This document shows positions 50,972 to 60,009 of a DNA stretch of 64,000 bases, one piece after another. Numbering within the stretch: the stretch's first letter is position 1; each line of letters starts with the position of its first letter. A program made the position numbers and the translations under genes. The notes beneath the pieces were generated by a model. The model worked only from the letters and a program-made list of their open reading frames with translations. It had not been told where the DNA came from and ran no database searches. The stretch comes from JAHFTY01 sp964584785. Its GTDB lineage: Bacteria > Acidobacteriota > Terriglobia > 20CM-2-55-15. The DNA is taken from assembly GCA_964584785.1 (NCBI GenBank), contig CAZPBY010000039.1:8801-72800 (forward strand), read 5' to 3'.

Positions 50972-51757
50972 TTACTGTTGCTGCTGCTTCTTCAGAGCAT
51001 CGAGGAACAGCTTTTTCTGATCAGCGTTCAGAACCTTGACGACCTTCAGCATGGTGCCGTTTGTCAAAGCGCTTAGCTTAGCAGCATCCGGCTTTTCCTG
51101 AGACTCACGCATGAGCTGTCGTCTTTGCTGATCCTCTTCAGTGTAAAAACCTTGAATCTGCGTTTCCTGATCCGGAGTCAGCGCGGCACCCGATTCCTGC
51201 AGGATCAGCTTTAACGCGCCGAATCCGCCGGCCTTTTTAATTTGATCGTTCTGATACTTCTTGAAAGCGGTCTGCTGATCCGGTTTGAGGGCACCGATGA
51301 CCTTGCCTTGCAGCTCCGAATTAATACGATTCATCTCGGCCAGCAGCGGGCTGTTCGGAGGAAGTCCCGGGCCACCAGGTCCACGTCCGCCGCCTCGCCC
51401 TTGAGGATCGCCGCCGCGTCGATCGCCACCGCCGGCGCCGCCACGCCCCCGTGAATCATTCGCGGCCCTGGCCTGAGCGACTTCCTGCGGATACTTCTTC
51501 TCCAGTTCATCGGTGTACTTCTTGATGTCGGTTTCGAGCATCTTGCTGATGGAGCCTTCCTGGTCTTTCGTCAGCGGACTGTTCGAATCTGCAAGGATTT
51601 TTCGAAGCTGAACCAGGCGATCCGGTGGAGGCGCATTGCTGCCACGAGGAGCATCGCCCATTCCGAATAGACCGCCGAAACCAATATCGCCGCCCTCCTG
51701 GGCAAAGAGCGGCACCGCCACGAAGATCAGCGCGACCAGCAAAGCAAATCGCTTCAT
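50972..51757 (-). CDS. exported Spy/Gly-Arg-rich periplasmic protein
   Basis: 261 residues. Signal peptide (MKRFALLVALIFVAVPLFAQ), then a low-complexity segment (about residues 105-145, RGRGGAGGGDRRGGDPQGRG and so on) between two helical parts. The helical parts contain LTKDQEGSISKMLETDIKKY, LKPDQQTAFKKYQ, LTPDQETQIQGFY and LNADQKKLFLDAL, a pattern of LTpdQ boxes found in Spy/CpxP-type and LTXXQ-motif proteins. Such proteins are periplasmic chaperones or stress sensors. GAGGGG lies in front of the ATG chosen. It follows the TonB-dependent receptor by 32 bases and is the last gene of the operon. Confidence 0.75.
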   Translation of the reverse strand: MKRFALLVALIFVAVPLFAQEGGDIGFGGLFGMGDAPRGSNAPPPDRLVQLRKILADSNSPLTKDQEGSISKMLETDIKKYTDELEKKYPQEVAQARAANDSRGRGGAGGGDRRGGDPQGRGGGRGPGGPGLPPNSPLLAEMNRINSELQGKVIGALKPDQQTAFKKYQNDQIKKAGGFGALKLILQESGAALTPDQETQIQGFYTEEDQQRRQLMRESQEKPDAAKLSALTNGTMLKVVKVLNADQKKLFLDALKKQQQQ

Positions 51758-51789
51758 TTGTTGGTTACCCCTCAAATCAACGTTCCAGG

Positions 51790-54744
51790 CTAGAAATTGA
51801 ATCGCAGACCCAGGTTAACCGAACGTCCATTCGCGTACCGCGTCGGTTTACCGAAGATCGTGCTGACCGGATTGTTGATGTCGTTCGATCCAAGAACACC
51901 ACTGTAGTTCTGCGGTTGCGCGTGATTCAACAGGTTGTTCACACTTGCGGTGAACGTCACCGTTTTATTGGGTTGCGGCTGCCCGCGGCCCCGGCCGCCG
52001 CGATCGCCGCCGCCAAACACGCCGCCGCCTCGGCCGCCACGGTCGCCGCCAGGCCCTCGTTGACCGCCTTCGCCACCACCACCGCCTGGGAAGCCACCGC
52101 CGCCGCCCGGGAAGCCACCGCCACCGCGCTGCGGTTCGGCGAACGAAGAAACATACGGGCTCGCCGTTGCCACTCGTCCCGGAGTTCCGGCGCTGCCTTC
52201 CTTCTTCAAGGTGAACTGTTTATTGAAATTCACGTTGACGTTGTAGTTGCTTGGGCCGATCCCGGAGTTCCGCGTAATGCCGAAGGGCCGATCATTCGTG
52301 ACCGTATCGCCGTTCGCATCCTTACCGGTCGTGATGTTGTAGGGACGGGGGGAATTGGCGTTCACGTTGATCATCATGAACGTGTTCCCAACGGTGTAAT
52401 TCCACAGGTGGCCGAATCCGGAGGGCTGAACTCGGACCGGAACCCTGAAGTTGACGCCGGTGTTGAAACGATGTCGAGTGTCCTGCAGCGAGCGCGACCA
52501 CTCGTCCGCCAGGTTGTAGTTATTGACCGGTGTGCTGAACGCCCCGTCCGTGTCGCTCTTGTTGAAACCGAGCCCGTAACTGCCAAATACTCCAAGGCCC
52601 CAGAGCGTCGGCAAGTTTTCGCGGAATCCGATGTTGAAGTTGTTCGATCGCGACTTGCCGGTGGATTCCAATTGATTGACGTTCGCCACGTACGGATACA
52701 TTGGGCGAAGCCGGTTGACTTCATCGAGGGCCGCCGCCTTGATGTTGGCGTCTCTCGAGCTCAGCCGGGTCTGCAGATCGTCGGACAGCGCTGTTCCCGG
52801 ATAAGGAGCGTTGATGTTTCTGCTCCGCAGCAGGTGCATGCCGCGAGTCGTATCCCAAGCAAAGGTTGTGCCGAATCCGCGTCCCCATGCCTTCTCCAGC
52901 GACAGCGACGTGTTCATGTTGTAGGGAGCGGTCAAATCCGCCGCCCGCACACTGATCGACGTTGGTGCGGAAGCTGCGGATGCAGGGACTGCAATGAGAC
53001 TCGGACTGTTGATCCATGCCGGGTCGAAAAACGGATTCGAAACGATCACGCTCAACTGACGCGTTCCGTCGCGGCGCAGCAGATTCTCATAGTTGTTGAT
53101 ACCGAAAGTCTGATGGAAAATCCCCGCGCCGCCACGAATGGAGGATGTCTTCGTGAGACCCAGAGCAAATCCGATGCGCGGATCGATATTGTTATGGTCG
53201 CTCAGGTTGGTTTGGGCCTGATAACGCACTCCGCCATAGAAGCTGAACTTGGGTGAAATCTTCCAATCGTTTTGCCAGAAGCTTCCGAATTCCACCTGTC
53301 TCGAATCGAGGATCGGATTACCGGTCGTCTGAGTGAACTGAGTCGGCTGTCCGGCGAGATACGCAGCGAGACTCGGAAACTGATACGTCCCCCTGTAGTT
53401 GTTGAACGACTCCGAGTGGTTGCGAATGGAATTGATCTGCAAGCCAGTCTTCGATGTCCACTTCGGCGTGGAGTACATCAGCAGGTTGCCGAACTCATAG
53501 TTCCAATTGTCGCTGCTGCTTCGATTCTGGCCGCCACCACTGTTGAACGCCTCGAGGACGTTGATCGTGATCGCATTTGTTCGCGGCGTGGTGCTGTTGG
53601 TTTGATGCTGAGCTTCGAATCGAACTTCATGAACAAGCTTCGGATTGAAAATCGCGGTTTCGCGGATCTGAAGTTCAAAGCTGTTGTTCTTGCCATCGGA
53701 TGCTCTTTCGGGAAGGGTGAATTCGTTTCCGAGTTGATTCTTTCGCGTTCCCGAATTGTAGCTGTAGTTGAGGTTCAGCGTGTTGTTCTTGGTGATTGCG
53801 TACTGTGCCCGCGTATTGAACCCGCGGGTCACGTTCGGACTGGAATAGGCATCGTGGAACACGGTGCCGTTCGCCAGGTAAGCGTTAATCGCACCGGCAT
53901 TTTCATTTTCGTTGTTGCTGGCGCGGAAATTCATCGTCAGTTTGTTCTTGATGATTGGCCCGCCGTAATTCGTATTGAAATTCCTGGTTTGATAGGGTGG
54001 CCGTTTCGCCACTGCACCTTCACGAACGTTCTGCGGATTTCGCGCGTCGAGCGATTCATCCTTGAAGTTGAACTGCATGTTGCCGTTGTAGTTGCCGGTC
54101 CCGGCCCGCGTCACGATTTCGATTCGGCCAAAACCGATGCCGCCGAATTCGGTGCTATACGGATTGTTGTTGATGCGAATTTCCTGAATCTGGTCCTTTG
54201 GAGGAAGACGGCCGCCGCTGAAGCCATCGATGACAAAACCGCCGGAACCGCCGCCGCGCTCAGCGCCGCCGCGGGAGCCCGCGATTTGCTCGAGGTACGC
54301 TGCGAGTTCATCTTCGTCGTCGGGCAGTTCGGTCAGGGCGTCGCCTTTCAGCGTCGTCGTGGACAGGCTGGAATCCGCATCGAGGCTGACGGCATTGGTT
54401 TCCTCGACAACATCGACGTTGGTGGACAGAACAGCCAACGTCATGGCGATGGTCAGGGGTGCGAGGTTGGGAGTCACTTTGACCGGTTGACGGACCGTTG
54501 CAAAGTCTTCCGCGATAACTTCGAGCTGGTAGTCCCCCGGATTGATCGCGATCTCAAAATCGCCTGTCGCGGACGTGGTGCCTTCTTTGACGATCTTGTC
54601 TTTCTGGTACACCTTTACCGATACGCCCGGCATGATCAATCCAGAACTATCCAGAACCTTACCCTTCAATTTTGCTGACTGCGCAAAACCGACACTCGCG
54701 GTAAGCAGAATCAATCCCACGATAATGAGCTTCCGCATCTGCAT
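51790..54744 (-). CDS. TonB-dependent receptor, Oar-like
   Basis: 984 residues. Signal peptide (RKLIIVGLILLTASVGFAQ), an N-terminal carboxypeptidase-regulatory-like domain (LKGKVLDSSGLIMPGVSVKVYQKDK, residues 24-105), a plug region (TELPDDEDELAAYLEQIAGS, RGGGSGGFVIDGFSGGRLPP, IQEIRINNNPYSTEFGGIGF) and a beta barrel ending in LGLRFNF with a terminal Phe. Near the C-terminus (about residues 870-922) an insertion of Gly/Arg-rich repeats (GGGGFPGGGGG, GGRGGGVFGGGDRGGRGRG) is present just before the last strands. The ligand is unknown; Oar-like proteins in Acidobacteriota are common and often unassigned. GAGGAGG ribosome site 9 bases upstream. Confidence 0.85.
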   Translation of the reverse strand: MQMRKLIIVGLILLTASVGFAQSAKLKGKVLDSSGLIMPGVSVKVYQKDKIVKEGTTSATGDFEIAINPGDYQLEVIAEDFATVRQPVKVTPNLAPLTIAMTLAVLSTNVDVVEETNAVSLDADSSLSTTTLKGDALTELPDDEDELAAYLEQIAGSRGGAERGGGSGGFVIDGFSGGRLPPKDQIQEIRINNNPYSTEFGGIGFGRIEIVTRAGTGNYNGNMQFNFKDESLDARNPQNVREGAVAKRPPYQTRNFNTNYGGPIIKNKLTMNFRASNNENENAGAINAYLANGTVFHDAYSSPNVTRGFNTRAQYAITKNNTLNLNYSYNSGTRKNQLGNEFTLPERASDGKNNSFELQIRETAIFNPKLVHEVRFEAQHQTNSTTPRTNAITINVLEAFNSGGGQNRSSSDNWNYEFGNLLMYSTPKWTSKTGLQINSIRNHSESFNNYRGTYQFPSLAAYLAGQPTQFTQTTGNPILDSRQVEFGSFWQNDWKISPKFSFYGGVRYQAQTNLSDHNNIDPRIGFALGLTKTSSIRGGAGIFHQTFGINNYENLLRRDGTRQLSVIVSNPFFDPAWINSPSLIAVPASAASAPTSISVRAADLTAPYNMNTSLSLEKAWGRGFGTTFAWDTTRGMHLLRSRNINAPYPGTALSDDLQTRLSSRDANIKAAALDEVNRLRPMYPYVANVNQLESTGKSRSNNFNIGFRENLPTLWGLGVFGSYGLGFNKSDTDGAFSTPVNNYNLADEWSRSLQDTRHRFNTGVNFRVPVRVQPSGFGHLWNYTVGNTFMMINVNANSPRPYNITTGKDANGDTVTNDRPFGITRNSGIGPSNYNVNVNFNKQFTLKKEGSAGTPGRVATASPYVSSFAEPQRGGGGFPGGGGGFPGGGGGEGGQRGPGGDRGGRGGGVFGGGDRGGRGRGQPQPNKTVTFTASVNNLLNHAQPQNYSGVLGSNDINNPVSTIFGKPTRYANGRSVNLGLRFNF

Positions 54745-54805
54745 TAACTGATTCCTCCTCTGACGTCCCTTGTCGCCAGCAACTAATCTGATTTAATAAA
54801 AATGA

Positions 54806-55279
54806 TTAAGGTTTGTCCGTCTTGTCTTTGCGATCGGAATCATGGTCCGGCGACCGCGGCCCGCGGCCCCTCGGACCACCGGGCCCTGGATGTTCCTCCC
54901 GGAATTTGTCGTATTTCTGCCGCTGCTCCTCTGTGAGCACGGCGCGAATCCTGGTACGCGACTCTTCTTCAATAGCCTTGAATTGTGGATCAACCTTTTC
55001 GCGCAACTGACGGAACTCACCGCGAGTTTCCTGGAGAATCTTCGAGACCTGGTCCCGCTGCGTCTGGTCAAGACCGAGGTAGTTGGCAAAACGGTCCTGG
55101 TCACGCTTGGCTCGATCCTGTGGACTCAGGTGGTCTTGCGCCCGATTGGTGTTCGGCCTTGCATCCATGTCGGTGACGACATGACTTCGGTAAAAATTGG
55201 CGGACAAGATCCCCGTAGCGATGCCGATAAAAAACACCGCGAAAACGAGGAGTTTGCCCTGCATCGAACGAGCAATCAT
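54806..55279 (-). CDS. Spy/CpxP-like periplasmic protein
   Basis: 157 residues. N-terminal membrane helix or uncleaved signal (GKLLVFAVFFIGIATGILSANF), then LSPQDRAKRDQDRF and two helices with GLDQTQRDQVSKILQETRGEFRQLR and AVLTEEQRQKYDKF, the LTxxQ type. It ends in a Gly/Pro/Arg-rich tail. Such proteins resemble the metal- and misfolding-stress sensors CpxP/CnrX/ZraP. With the ECF sigma factor and small membrane protein upstream, it may sense envelope stress. One-base overlap (TAATG) with the preceding gene. Confidence 0.75.
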   Translation of the reverse strand: MIARSMQGKLLVFAVFFIGIATGILSANFYRSHVVTDMDARPNTNRAQDHLSPQDRAKRDQDRFANYLGLDQTQRDQVSKILQETRGEFRQLREKVDPQFKAIEEESRTRIRAVLTEEQRQKYDKFREEHPGPGGPRGRGPRSPDHDSDRKDKTDKP

Positions 55280-55632
55280 TATTGTTCCTCAAACCCCATC
55301 AGTTGATTCAAAAGCTCATGATCCGCCGGGATATCCGCATCGGAATAAAGAAATGAGGCCTCGCTCTGGTCCTGTTCGGCCTCCAACGCGGACGTCACAA
55401 AGCCGCGATCGGGTATTTGCGGCACGAAGAACTGGATACCCAGAAAGGCGAGCATCAAGGCCAGGCCGAGTCCGAAGACGGGCCTTGCCAATCCAGGAAT
55501 CACATCCCAGATGCCGTGCTCGATCCGTCGAGATTCCCGCACTCTGGCCATCACCCGAGTGCTGAAATACGGATCCGGCGTGAAAACCCGCTTCTTTTCG
55601 TCTTCGAAAAAATCTTTAATCGATGGACTCAT
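55279..55632 (-). CDS. small membrane protein, probable anti-sigma factor
   Basis: 117 residues. An N-terminal cytoplasmic part (SIKDFFEDEKKRVFTPDPYFSTRVMARVRE) precedes one membrane helix (PVFGLGLALMLAFLGIQFFV, about residues 50-70) and an acidic periplasmic tail. There is no zinc-binding motif. By position, after an ECF sigma and before a Spy-like protein, it is probably an anti-sigma factor of the small membrane type. GAGGAAAA ribosome site in front. Confidence 0.65.
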   Translation of the reverse strand: MSPSIKDFFEDEKKRVFTPDPYFSTRVMARVRESRRIEHGIWDVIPGLARPVFGLGLALMLAFLGIQFFVPQIPDRGFVTSALEAEQDQSEASFLYSDADIPADHELLNQLMGFEEQ

Positions 55633-55644
55633 ATCGTATTTTCC

Positions 55645-56172
55645 TCAGCGCTCACCCAGAATGGCCGCCAACTTTTTGCGTGCCCGGAACAGCCGAACCT
55701 TCACATTGGTCTGGGTCAGCCCCATTGTTCGCGAGATCTCTTCGACAGACATCTCGTCGACTTCTTTTAAAATCAATGGAATCCGAAGCTTCGGATCGAG
55801 AGTTTCCAGGGCCGCCCGTGCCTTGCCATAGACATCGGGTTCAGGTGGTCCCACAGACGGTTCGGTCGAAGGCTGAGCACCATACGTTTCCATTGCTGTT
55901 TTCCGGCGTCTTGTTTTCCGCAGTTCGTCATAGCACGTATTTACCGTCACCCGAGCCAGCCAGCCCGAAAAGTTCTCATCCGGCCGGACTTGATCGATTC
56001 GCGTAAATAACTTCAAAAAGACGTCTTGAGCCAGGTCTTCCACATCCTCCCGGGACCTGAAAAACCGGCTGATCAACCGGAAAACCATTGACGAGAACTG
56101 CTTGACGATGGCTTCCTGAGCTGCCGAGTCGCCGTTTTGCGCGCGAACGATGAGTCCGCGATCAAATTCCAT
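55645..56172 (-). CDS. ECF sigma factor (third)
   Basis: 175 residues. Region 2 (LIVRAQNGDSAAQEAIVKQFSSMVFRLISRFF then DVEDLAQDVFLKLFTRI) and region 4 (ALETLDPKLRIPLILKEVDEMSVEEISRTMGLTQTNVKVRLFRARKKLAA) are present and well spaced. It is first in an operon with a small membrane protein, Spy-like protein, TonB-dependent receptor and second Spy-like protein. A candidate promoter for its own class lies just upstream (see the entry at 56181), which suggests autoregulation. Confidence 0.9.
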   Translation of the reverse strand: MEFDRGLIVRAQNGDSAAQEAIVKQFSSMVFRLISRFFRSREDVEDLAQDVFLKLFTRIDQVRPDENFSGWLARVTVNTCYDELRKTRRRKTAMETYGAQPSTEPSVGPPEPDVYGKARAALETLDPKLRIPLILKEVDEMSVEEISRTMGLTQTNVKVRLFRARKKLAAILGER

Positions 56173-56180
56173 ATCTCAGT

Positions 56181-56206
56181 ACGTCGTTTGAATAATCGGG
56201 GTTACA
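56181..56206 (-). promoter_or_regulatory. candidate ECF-type autoregulatory promoter
   Basis: On the reverse strand TGTAACC (56200-56206) and CGACGTA follow with AAC-N17-CGT spacing, the layout of ECF sigma promoters (AAC at -35, CGT at -10). It ends about 8 bases before the sigma ATG at 56172. No housekeeping-type boxes at the usual spacing are nearby. Confidence 0.4.
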
Positions 56207-56297
56207 AATTACAGGAATCGATCTAAACCGGCCTAATTGGTACCACATTAAGGCCGGAAGTACTGTAAAGAAAGGTTAACTCGTGGCTGGCGAACCG

Positions 56298-57659
56298 CTA
56301 CTTCTTCTGTGCCGGGGTTGGCGGGGCTGCCTCCAGGAGCTCCTCCAATTTGACATTGAACTTATCGAAGACATCCTTGGAAACGACTTTCACGTCGGCG
56401 GAATTTGGCGTTTTTACGTAAATACCTTCCGGCGTCTTGCTGTCTCCGCCAAATTCGATCTTCGCCAGTTCGTTCGAACCCTGTTTGAAAACCGCTTCCA
56501 GCCTGGGTTTATCCAGGCCATAGGCCGTCAGCGTCTTCGGCGACCCGATGATCTCCTTCGCTTTGTCGAATTCGATGGTGTTGAACATGCCGGAAACCTT
56601 GTCCCACTGCAACTTCTTACCGTCCGATGACTTCCAATCCGACCCATCCTTCTTCAAGGCCAGCGTGTCCGTGCCACGGCGGATTTCGATCTGGTCGGCT
56701 TTCTCACGATCCAGTTGGGTGATCGCTTTGTCGCGCCAATCGAACGTCGGCCGTTTGAGTTTCTCGGGAATATCCTTATCGACAATCATGATCGCGCTGC
56801 GAGATGCGTCTTTCGCGTAGTACTTGTCCGTTTCCGGTGACTTTCCAATCAGCAGCTCACGATTCGCGTTGGCTTTCGCGTCGTGCAACGTGATCTTGAA
56901 TGAAGGGGGATCGAGGCCGGCCGCTTTCGAATCGACCGAAGCCTCGGCGAATCCGGAAGCCCGAGCGAACCGGATCGAGCTCAGAAATGTGGTGATCTCC
57001 CCGCTGTCGGCTTTGGCATCGACGGGTTTCTTAAACAACCAATCGGTCCCGCTCTTTTGAAACTGCTTCTCTTCAGGCCCTCCGGCGGCGAGGATGAAAT
57101 CAATGTCGTCCGCTTCGAAGTCCAGGACTTTCTTGTTTCGAAGGTCCGTCAGCGACTTTGAATAGATGCGCAGCCACGAACTCGGGCTCAGAAAGACCTC
57201 GTTGCTGTCCGCAAATTTGGCGTAATTGTAGATTTTGCGTGGGTTCTCGGCGCCGAACCAGATCTCGATCGTCTTGCCGGCCTTCGTTTTTGCAATGACC
57301 TTCAACCCGGGATCCTTCAAGCCGAAACCCGTCAGGTCGCCGGCTTGATTCGTGACGGTATCTTCGCGTTCGATTCGCGGAAAGTTCGTCGCAAGCAATT
57401 CCCACTCGTCCTGATCCGGCTCGACACCTGCGGGTGACGTGATCTCCCACTGTTTCTCCGCTTTTCGGACTCCTGAAATCGTGTGGTCGGGAAAAACGAG
57501 ACTGATTTCTGTAATGTCCTTCGCATCGACGTTAACGGCCTTCTTCTTGGCCTCCTCCTTGGTCTGCCGGGCCTCCTTGCCACGGTATTCCGCAAAGTAA
57601 ACGTACGCGCCAAGGGCCACGAACACGGCAAGCAGGACGGTTGTACCTTTGAACCTCAT
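56298..57659 (-). CDS. DUF4340-type protein, membrane-anchored
   Basis: 453 residues with one N-terminal membrane helix (TTVLLAVFVALGAYVYFAEY) and a soluble rest that fits DUF4340: KQWEITSPAGVEPDQDEW near residue 70 and repeated beta-strand-rich units with LTGFGLKDPGLKVIAK and LTAYGLDKPRLEAVF. Such proteins are found as the last gene of Gld-type ABC exporter operons. Its start directly abuts the stop of the GldG-like gene. Function unknown. Confidence 0.82.
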   Translation of the reverse strand: MRFKGTTVLLAVFVALGAYVYFAEYRGKEARQTKEEAKKKAVNVDAKDITEISLVFPDHTISGVRKAEKQWEITSPAGVEPDQDEWELLATNFPRIEREDTVTNQAGDLTGFGLKDPGLKVIAKTKAGKTIEIWFGAENPRKIYNYAKFADSNEVFLSPSSWLRIYSKSLTDLRNKKVLDFEADDIDFILAAGGPEEKQFQKSGTDWLFKKPVDAKADSGEITTFLSSIRFARASGFAEASVDSKAAGLDPPSFKITLHDAKANANRELLIGKSPETDKYYAKDASRSAIMIVDKDIPEKLKRPTFDWRDKAITQLDREKADQIEIRRGTDTLALKKDGSDWKSSDGKKLQWDKVSGMFNTIEFDKAKEIIGSPKTLTAYGLDKPRLEAVFKQGSNELAKIEFGGDSKTPEGIYVKTPNSADVKVVSKDVFDKFNVKLEELLEAAPPTPAQKK

Positions 57660-59222
57660 TTACCTTCTCCGGCGCATCCAGACCGATACTCCCGTGATCA
57701 AAATCCCAACGGGCAGCATCAGAACAATCACATACGAAACGAGTCGGCCTTGAGCCTCCGTCATTTCGAGGCGGCGGTCCTCGGAGGATTTCGGCTTGAT
57801 TGAAATGAAACTCTCGTCGCGCGCCAGCCAGTTCAGTGTATTCGTAAACAGATTCCCATTGCCCGCGGCGCCGTAGTAGGCATTCGATGCAAAATCCGAA
57901 TCGCCGTAGACGACAAATCGAGTCTTTTTTCCCTCGCCTTCATCTTTCGTGACAGCGACCGCCAGAGTGACCGGGCCTTTGAGATCCTTGCCCTCATTGA
58001 ATTCAGCTTCATTGCCTTTCAAATCGGTTTCCCCCCAACTGCGATCGCTGGTGTTCAGGAGTTTATCGACGGTAACGCCCTCGGCAGGGGTCGCGGCCGG
58101 CGACACCGATCGGGAGAAGGGAAAGAACGTCATCACGCGCATTCTTTCCGTGATCGGATGGCTTCCGTAACTGGACACAAGCGGCGCGGCAGGTCCCATT
58201 CCCAGCATGCGGCCGATGCCGCTGGCGTCGACAACAACGTTATTTCCGACGTCGATCGACCACTTCGTCATCAGGTCTTTCAGTGAAGCCGCCTGCGGGT
58301 CGACCATGATCAGGGCACTTCCGCCGGCTTTCAAATAGTTGTCGACCATCTCCAATTCGTTCGCGAAGGGTTCCGCGGTCGGACCGTTCATCACGAGCAC
58401 TGTTGTGTCATCGGGGATCTTGGTCTCGCTGACGAGATTGACGCTCTTGACGACGTAGCTTTCCTTCTCGAGATCGGCCTTGGCCTGGCTGTATCCGGTC
58501 TTGTCGGTACTGTCGATGCTCTTTTCGCCGTGTCCGGTCACGAAGTAGACCGTCTTCTTCTGACCCTTGACAATCTTCATCAGCGTATTCGTAACGTCTT
58601 CTTCGCGGAGCGGCTCGCTCTGTTTCTCAACGCGTTCCGTTTTTTCGCCCATGCGGAATATGACGGTGCCATACCGGAACGTTTCGCCGCTCATCGGGTT
58701 TTGAAAGTCGCCGTAGACGGTCACCTGGTTTTGTTGAGCGAGTTGCGGCTCTTTGTCGGGATCGATGAACTGGTAGGAAACCTTCGAATTCCGGTTCTTG
58801 TAGAGCGAAAGAAGCTCCTTCGCGGGCGGATACTCGCCGCCCGGATAGAACGCCTGGATTTTGAGATCCTCCTTGACCTGGTCGACGACTTTCGCCGATT
58901 CGTCGTTCAGGCTGTTGAGCTTCTCGCTCGTCATGTCGATGCGCTTCTGATGCTGAGCCCCGAGGTAGTTGACCATCGCGAGCACGCCGACGATCAGGAT
59001 GACCGACGTCGCCGAATTGATTCCGAACTTCGTCGATCGACGCTGTAACCCGGCGCCGATTTCCTGACGCTTCAGAACCAAAGAAACCAGGACGAGTGCG
59101 GCGCCGATCCCGGCCGCGATGTAAAAGTACAGAGGCTTAACCGCTGATGTACGCAGACCAATGATGGAAGCCGCGATAATCGCGAGGCCCAGAAGATCCG
59201 CTTTCTTGAGTTGCTCTTTCAT
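57660..59222 (-). CDS. GldG-like auxiliary ABC-exporter protein
   Basis: 520 residues. Two N-terminal membrane segments (YFYIAAGIGAALVLVSLVL and ATSVILIVGVLAMVNYLG), a large periplasmic part with the Gld/ABC-type uncharacterised pattern (VYFVTGHGEKSID, DTTVLVMNGPTAEP, ALIMVDPQAASL) and a C-terminal helix (YVIVLMLPVGILITGVSVWM) before RRRR. The family is known from GldG of gliding bacteria and from other lineages with unknown cargo. It lies directly after the permease gene and before the DUF4340 gene, with zero spacing on both sides. Confidence 0.85.
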   Translation of the reverse strand: MKEQLKKADLLGLAIIAASIIGLRTSAVKPLYFYIAAGIGAALVLVSLVLKRQEIGAGLQRRSTKFGINSATSVILIVGVLAMVNYLGAQHQKRIDMTSEKLNSLNDESAKVVDQVKEDLKIQAFYPGGEYPPAKELLSLYKNRNSKVSYQFIDPDKEPQLAQQNQVTVYGDFQNPMSGETFRYGTVIFRMGEKTERVEKQSEPLREEDVTNTLMKIVKGQKKTVYFVTGHGEKSIDSTDKTGYSQAKADLEKESYVVKSVNLVSETKIPDDTTVLVMNGPTAEPFANELEMVDNYLKAGGSALIMVDPQAASLKDLMTKWSIDVGNNVVVDASGIGRMLGMGPAAPLVSSYGSHPITERMRVMTFFPFSRSVSPAATPAEGVTVDKLLNTSDRSWGETDLKGNEAEFNEGKDLKGPVTLAVAVTKDEGEGKKTRFVVYGDSDFASNAYYGAAGNGNLFTNTLNWLARDESFISIKPKSSEDRRLEMTEAQGRLVSYVIVLMLPVGILITGVSVWMRRRR

Positions 59223-60005
59223 TTACCCCCTCCACCGCAGCGAATCGATCGATCGATACGTCAGGAAGAGCGCAAAAACCATCATCGAAAGATAAAAGAT
59301 GATGTGCGACGTCGAAAGGACGCCTTTCATGAAGTCGTCCAGATGCGAAAGCACCGATAAGTAAGTCAGCACGTCCTTCGTCGTGGCTTCCGCTCGCTGT
59401 GCCACGACGTCGACGAGCCACAGCACCATGATCGTTCCAAAACTGATGACGGCCGACACGATCTGGTTTTCCGTGAGAGTGGAAATAAAAACGCCGACCG
59501 CAAGCAAGGCCAGTCCGTACAACAGCAAACCCAGGTACGCGCTGAGTATTGGCCCCGTTGCCGGCGAACCGTAGATGTACAGCACGATCGTGGGTATAAA
59601 CGTCGTCAGCAGCAGAATCAGAAAGAACGAAACTGCCGCCAGAAACTTGCCGAGCACCACCTGCAGGTCGGTGATCGGCGTTGTGAGCAGAAGTTCGATG
59701 GTTCCCCGTTTTTTCTCCTCAGAAAACAACGCCATCGTAATCATTGGAATCATGAACAGCAGGATGACGCTCATCGTTTGGAGGAACTGCCGGCTGACGA
59801 TCCCCGGCACATCGATCGGCGTCGGGCCGCGGCCGAACTGCGCGCCTTGCATCGCCTGCATCATCGCGTACTGCATGATCTGCGACAGGATCGTTTGAAA
59901 GAACAGGCCGGACAAAAACGCAAAGATCGTCAGCACGACGTAAGCAACGGGCGAAATGAAATAAGCTCGAAGCTCCCTTTCAATGATGGCTAGAACGTTT
60001 CGCAT
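59223..60005 (-). CDS. ABC transporter permease (GldF-like)
   Basis: 260 residues with six membrane helices and the ABC-2 type pattern (RELRAYFISPVAYVVLTIFAF ... MALFSEEKKRGTIELLLTTPIT ... GLLLYGLALLAVGVFISTLTEN). ATG start 4 bases after the ATPase stop. Works with the ATPase upstream. Substrate unknown. Confidence 0.9.
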   Translation of the reverse strand: MRNVLAIIERELRAYFISPVAYVVLTIFAFLSGLFFQTILSQIMQYAMMQAMQGAQFGRGPTPIDVPGIVSRQFLQTMSVILLFMIPMITMALFSEEKKRGTIELLLTTPITDLQVVLGKFLAAVSFFLILLLTTFIPTIVLYIYGSPATGPILSAYLGLLLYGLALLAVGVFISTLTENQIVSAVISFGTIMVLWLVDVVAQRAEATTKDVLTYLSVLSHLDDFMKGVLSTSHIIFYLSMMVFALFLTYRSIDSLRWRG

Positions 60006-60009
60006 AGAA

